Assembly (NCBI GenBank): GCA_020635975.1
Contig: JACJYT010000006.1
Span: 1 to 64,000, forward strand
Reading direction: 5' to 3'
Length of the DNA stretch: 64,000 bases
Source: Chitinophagales bacterium
GTDB lineage: Bacteria > Bacteroidota > Bacteroidia > Chitinophagales > UBA8649
Shown: positions 61,545 to 64,000 of the stretch, piece by piece
How positions within the stretch are numbered: the first letter of the stretch is position 1
Layout of the letters: every line of letters starts with the position of its first letter
Translations under genes and position numbers: made by a program
The notes under the pieces: generated by a model
Databases searched by the model: none
The model's input: the letters and a program-made list of their open reading frames with translations, nothing else
What the model was told of the DNA's origin: nothing

Positions 61545-61708
61545 AGAATTAGAGAATTAGAGAATTAGAAAATTAGAAAATTAGAGAATTAGAGAAATAG
61601 ATAACTAGATAACTAGATGACTTGTTTACTAGAAAAAAGTCGAACAGTCGAATAGTCGACAAATCGAATCATCGAACCATCGAATCATCGACAAATCGAT
61701 CAATCTAC
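61521..61708. repeat. Octamer-periodic array A
   Basis: Starts inside copA and ends inside the convergent T9SS gene, filling the whole gap. 8-bp units, first of type TAGARAAT, then TAGATAAC, then CAGTCGAA, TAGTCGAC, AAATCGAA, TCATCGAA and so on; one unit near 638-644 is 7 bp. Ends AAATCGAT, CAATCTAC. Confidence 0.85.
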
Positions 61709-63205
61709 AATCATCCTTTCCATCCCAACTCTTCTTCCGCGATCATATACCCCTACAAAATATACACCTGCTGCAAACTTGCTGATATCGATAATTTGCT
61801 TGCCAGAATATTGCGGTAGGGGCATGGAATAAACTTTTTCTCCTAATAGGTTATGAATCTGTAAAACCGCTTCGCTCTTGCTTTGCCATGGCAAGAAACC
61901 GTAATCTATTTCTACATAAGTACTAGCCGGGTTGGGTTGGAGTAAAATTTCTATTGGGGCGCTTAGTTCTTTTATCCCCACTCCAAGGGTATCGCAAGCA
62001 CTGCCCGTTAAAGCACCAAGGCGGTAGTTGGGGAAGTTGGGGAGACCAAAAGAGCCCGAACGAAGAAGCGGAAGTTTTGTTTCTAGGTTACAGGTAAGAC
62101 CAAAACCATCTGGATTTGAAATGCGATGTAAATTTGTTCCTACACTTCCACTTATTATAATACTTCCATCAGGAGCAAATTGACTGGTTGTGAAAACATA
62201 ATCAATGAGCTGAGCAGTATCTCTGTTGTGAACAAGAAATTTACTTCCTACAATATCATTAGATTCTAAATCAAATTGGAAAACTCTTCCAGAAGTTAAA
62301 ACATAAAGAAATCTATTGTTTGGAGAGACAGACACACTACCTAAGTATTCATTGGTTGGATTAACACCAAACTCACTTAGTGGAATTTGTCTTGGGTTGC
62401 TCAACAAACCACTGCAGCGATCAAAATCAAAGATTTCTACACCATCTTTCACACTGCCTCTTACAAATATGCTACCGTCGGGACTAAAGAGGCTTTGTCC
62501 GCCATCTGTGTAAAAACTCTTCACGCCAAGACATTGTTTATGCACTTGTACTATGGTATCGGGCGAATACAACAAGGTGTAATAACAATTACTTCCTCCC
62601 TCGCTCGCCATAATCCACCAGTCCCTTCCATTGCCATGGCGGCAGGCTGCTATACCATTATCTGTTAATGTATCTGATATTAAGGAAACGTTCTTTTGTT
62701 CAACGATATAATTATCTATATTATTCTTAAAGATTCTAGTAAAGAAAACGTTAGTACCAAAACCATTATTCCCGTTGGGATCCAAATCGGGTATGGTATC
62801 TCCTCTTAAATGAAAAAGATAGAATTCGTTTTTTTTCTGTGTAGATTGAATGAATAGGGTTGCATTTTTAGCTGAATAAGCCCCTGGCGTTGCTTGCCAA
62901 GAATCTCGGATATAACCTGGATTAATTGTATCCCCATTTTCGATTATATTACCCAGATTATCATAAATGGCGGCTCCACCAGTAAAGAAAAGTAAGTTGC
63001 CCGAGCTATCACTTATGCTAGCATTGGTTATATGAATTCTTAGAGAAGAATCTGGATTTAAGGTACTAAGACTAAAGTCTGTTTCCGTAAAATTTAGTTG
63101 ATTCAGCGTGCCTGAACCTAGCAACCAAGTATAATCTTCTTTTTGGCTATAACTTAGTTGACATAAGAAGTAAGACAGGAGGTATAGAACTAGGCTTTTA
63201 TTCAT
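61700..63205 (-). CDS. T9SS type A secreted protein, beta-propeller-like
   Basis: 501 residues. Signal peptide, beta-rich body with propeller-like repeats (SPDGSIFVRGSVKDGVEIFDF, SPNNRFLYVLTSGRVFQFDL), and a C-terminal T9SS sorting domain (LLQPNPASTYVEIDYG, VLQIHNLLGEKVYSM, GVYFVGVYDRGRRVGMERMIVD). Exported to the cell surface or medium. The last two codons and stop overlap the octamer array. Confidence 0.88.
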   Translation of the reverse strand: MNKSLVLYLLSYFLCQLSYSQKEDYTWLLGSGTLNQLNFTETDFSLSTLNPDSSLRIHITNASISDSSGNLLFFTGGAAIYDNLGNIIENGDTINPGYIRDSWQATPGAYSAKNATLFIQSTQKKNEFYLFHLRGDTIPDLDPNGNNGFGTNVFFTRIFKNNIDNYIVEQKNVSLISDTLTDNGIAACRHGNGRDWWIMASEGGSNCYYTLLYSPDTIVQVHKQCLGVKSFYTDGGQSLFSPDGSIFVRGSVKDGVEIFDFDRCSGLLSNPRQIPLSEFGVNPTNEYLGSVSVSPNNRFLYVLTSGRVFQFDLESNDIVGSKFLVHNRDTAQLIDYVFTTSQFAPDGSIIISGSVGTNLHRISNPDGFGLTCNLETKLPLLRSGSFGLPNFPNYRLGALTGSACDTLGVGIKELSAPIEILLQPNPASTYVEIDYGFLPWQSKSEAVLQIHNLLGEKVYSMPLPQYSGKQIIDISKFAAGVYFVGVYDRGRRVGMERMIVD

Positions 63206-63232
63206 GAAATTAAATATAGAAAATATTTTATT

Positions 63233-63368
63233 GAGAGAAATGGATAATTAGAAAAATAGAGAAATAGAGAATTAGAGAATTAGAAAATTAGATGACTAGA
63301 TTACTAGTCGACTAGAACAACAGTCGAACAGTCGAAAGGTCGACAAATCGAATCATCGAATAATCGAA
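63233..63368. repeat. Octamer-periodic array B
   Basis: Exactly 17 units of 8 bp in register: TGGATAAT, five or six TAGANNNN, then TAGATGAC, TAGATTAC, TAGTCGAC, TAGAACAA, two CAGTCGAA, and RATCGAN-type units. Same order as array C. Confidence 0.9.
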
Positions 63369-63502
63369 AACCAAGAACAAATCTTAAGTTTTGTATGATT
63401 TACAATCTTAACAAGTTTAATCGTGATTTTTCTTCAATCGCATTTTTCCTTTTTCCTTGATAAAAAAGGAACAAAAAATCAAGACTGATGATTAAAAAGC
63501 TA

Positions 63503-63602
63503 AAAAGGAGTAAATACAACTGAAGAATCTCTAATGCTTCGCCTAGATCTTCAATACTTTCTTTGATAAGTTGAACCAACTCCCGTTGTATTGACTCCTT
63601 TT
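63503..63602. other. Structured element: 18-bp outer stem enclosing two hairpins
   Basis: Arms 63503-63520 and 63585-63602 pair at 17 of 18 positions (AAAAGGAGT.AATACAAC against GTTGTATT.ACTCCTTTT). Inside lie a TGAAGA-ATCT / AGAT-CTTCA stem (63521-63553) and an AGTT/AACT hairpin (63569-63581). A stem-forming CCTTGAT...ATCAAG stretch precedes it at about 63454-63483. No ORF. Could be a structured RNA or a small repeat element. Confidence 0.55.
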
Positions 63603-63630
63603 CTTAACGCTTTTTTCTCATAGGTCGGAA

Positions 63631-63822
63631 GAGAGAATTGGAGAAATGGATAATTAGAAAAATAGAAAAATAGAAAAATAGAGAATTAGATGACTAGATT
63701 ACTAGTCGACTAGAACAACAGTCGAACAGTCGAATAGTCGACAAATCGAATCATCGACAAATCGAACCATCGAACAGTCGAAAGATCGACAAATCGAACT
63801 GTCGATAGCTCGAAAGATCGAC
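63631..63822. repeat. Octamer-periodic array C
   Basis: Exactly 24 units of 8 bp in register with no slip: TGGAGAAA, TGGATAAT, three TAGAAAAA, then the same ordered core as array B, then alternating NNATCGAN units to AGATCGAC. Confidence 0.9.
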
Positions 63823-63855
63823 AAAAATTAAGGCATGAAATAAATTGCAGCTTAT

Positions 63856-63886
63856 TTGTATTTAGTCTAATTAAGTATTAGTTTTG
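63856..63886 (+). promoter_or_regulatory. Promoter for the ABM-family gene
   Basis: TTG (63856-63858), 20 bp, TAGTTTTG (63879-63886), 22 bp before the ATG. Both elements and spacing match the Bacteroidota consensus. Confidence 0.65.
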
Positions 63887-63908
63887 TGTCGAACTAAAAA
63901 AAAGACCC

Positions 63909-64000
63909 ATGAATAATAATGAAAATTTCGTAGCCATTAACTACATCACTTGCAAAGAACATTACAAAGAGCGCTTTGAAGAACTATTTGCCAGTAGAAA
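63909..64000 (+). CDS. Antibiotic-biosynthesis-monooxygenase-family protein (3'-truncated by window edge)
   Basis: Only the first 30 codons are visible: a start of the form NNNENFVAINYITCKEHY followed by RFEELFASR, typical of the ABM/IsdG-like ferredoxin-fold family (haem-degrading HmoB relatives). Function cannot be refined without the rest. Confidence 0.6.
   Translation, partial: MNNNENFVAINYITCKEHYKERFEELFASR

Noticed and set aside
61622..61819. 65-residue ORF across array A
   Set aside because: Encoded by octamer repeats and antisense to the T9SS gene end.
63503..63602. MITE with terminal inverted repeats
   Set aside because: I see no target-site duplication or second copy in the window, so only a structured element is claimed.

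Overview
The window looks like a chromosomal piece of a low-GC Bacteroidota bacterium, probably flavobacterial in the broad sense. Supporting signs are type IX secretion (T9SS) sorting domains of both classes, a CHU_C / PorP-SprF / OmpA trio, a TonB-dependent receptor, many lipoproteins, and promoters of the Bacteroidota type (TTG, about 20 bp, then TAnnTTTG) very close to start codons. I see no rRNA, CRISPR array, transposase, integrase or phage gene.

Layout. 1-5.5 kb: a type I restriction-modification operon (end of hsdS, then hsdR) with an AbiE toxin-antitoxin pair inserted between the two, having its own promoter and a probable operator. 5.8-13.6 kb: a NYN-LOTUS RNase-like protein, small secreted proteins, a TPR histidine kinase with its LuxR-type regulator, a TetR regulator with a clear operator, a sodium:solute symporter and a Spo0M-like protein. 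13.7-22.9 kb: an ArnT-like glycosyltransferase, a penicillin/AHL-acylase-family enzyme, a Crp regulator, YceI, an extradiol dioxygenase homologue, an alcohol dehydrogenase and a TolB-like lipoprotein.

22.9-29.4 kb is the most coherent physiological module. A FixL-like haem-PAS histidine kinase and a receiver-Crp fusion regulator diverge from a B-type (ba3-like) haem-copper oxidase operon: monothiol thioredoxin-like protein, an unlisted 50-aa subunit IIa, CuA subunit II, subunit I, SCO, membrane cytochrome c and a DUF2892 protein. Two perfect TGAT-N4-ATCA boxes lie in the shared intergenic region. This suggests a compact oxygen-sensing circuit controlling a high-affinity oxidase.

29.4-43.7 kb: a PLP deaminase/desulfhydrase, a CPA1 antiporter, a striking 1.6-kb tandem array built from a decayed tRNA-Ala 3' half plus spacer, tRNA-Ala(GGC), carboxynorspermidine decarboxylase, a CstB-like persulfide dioxygenase-rhodanese with a TauE exporter, Crp, GNAT, pirin, NAD(P)HX repair enzyme, a saccharopine-dehydrogenase-like enzyme and cytidine deaminase. 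43.7-64 kb: the T9SS type B trio plus an Imm17-like protein; DUF5689 lipoprotein, TonB receptor and a nuclease-TSP3-OmpA fusion; ScpB, tRNA-His, a copper ATPase, a T9SS cargo protein and the first codons of an ABM-family monooxygenase. Three intergenic arrays with an exact 8-bp period fill the spaces around the last genes.

Strongest leads: the FixL / receiver-Crp / oxidase circuit, the AbiE pair that may control hsdR, the tRNA-derived array, and the octamer-periodic arrays. All identifications are from reading the sequence; no database search was run.
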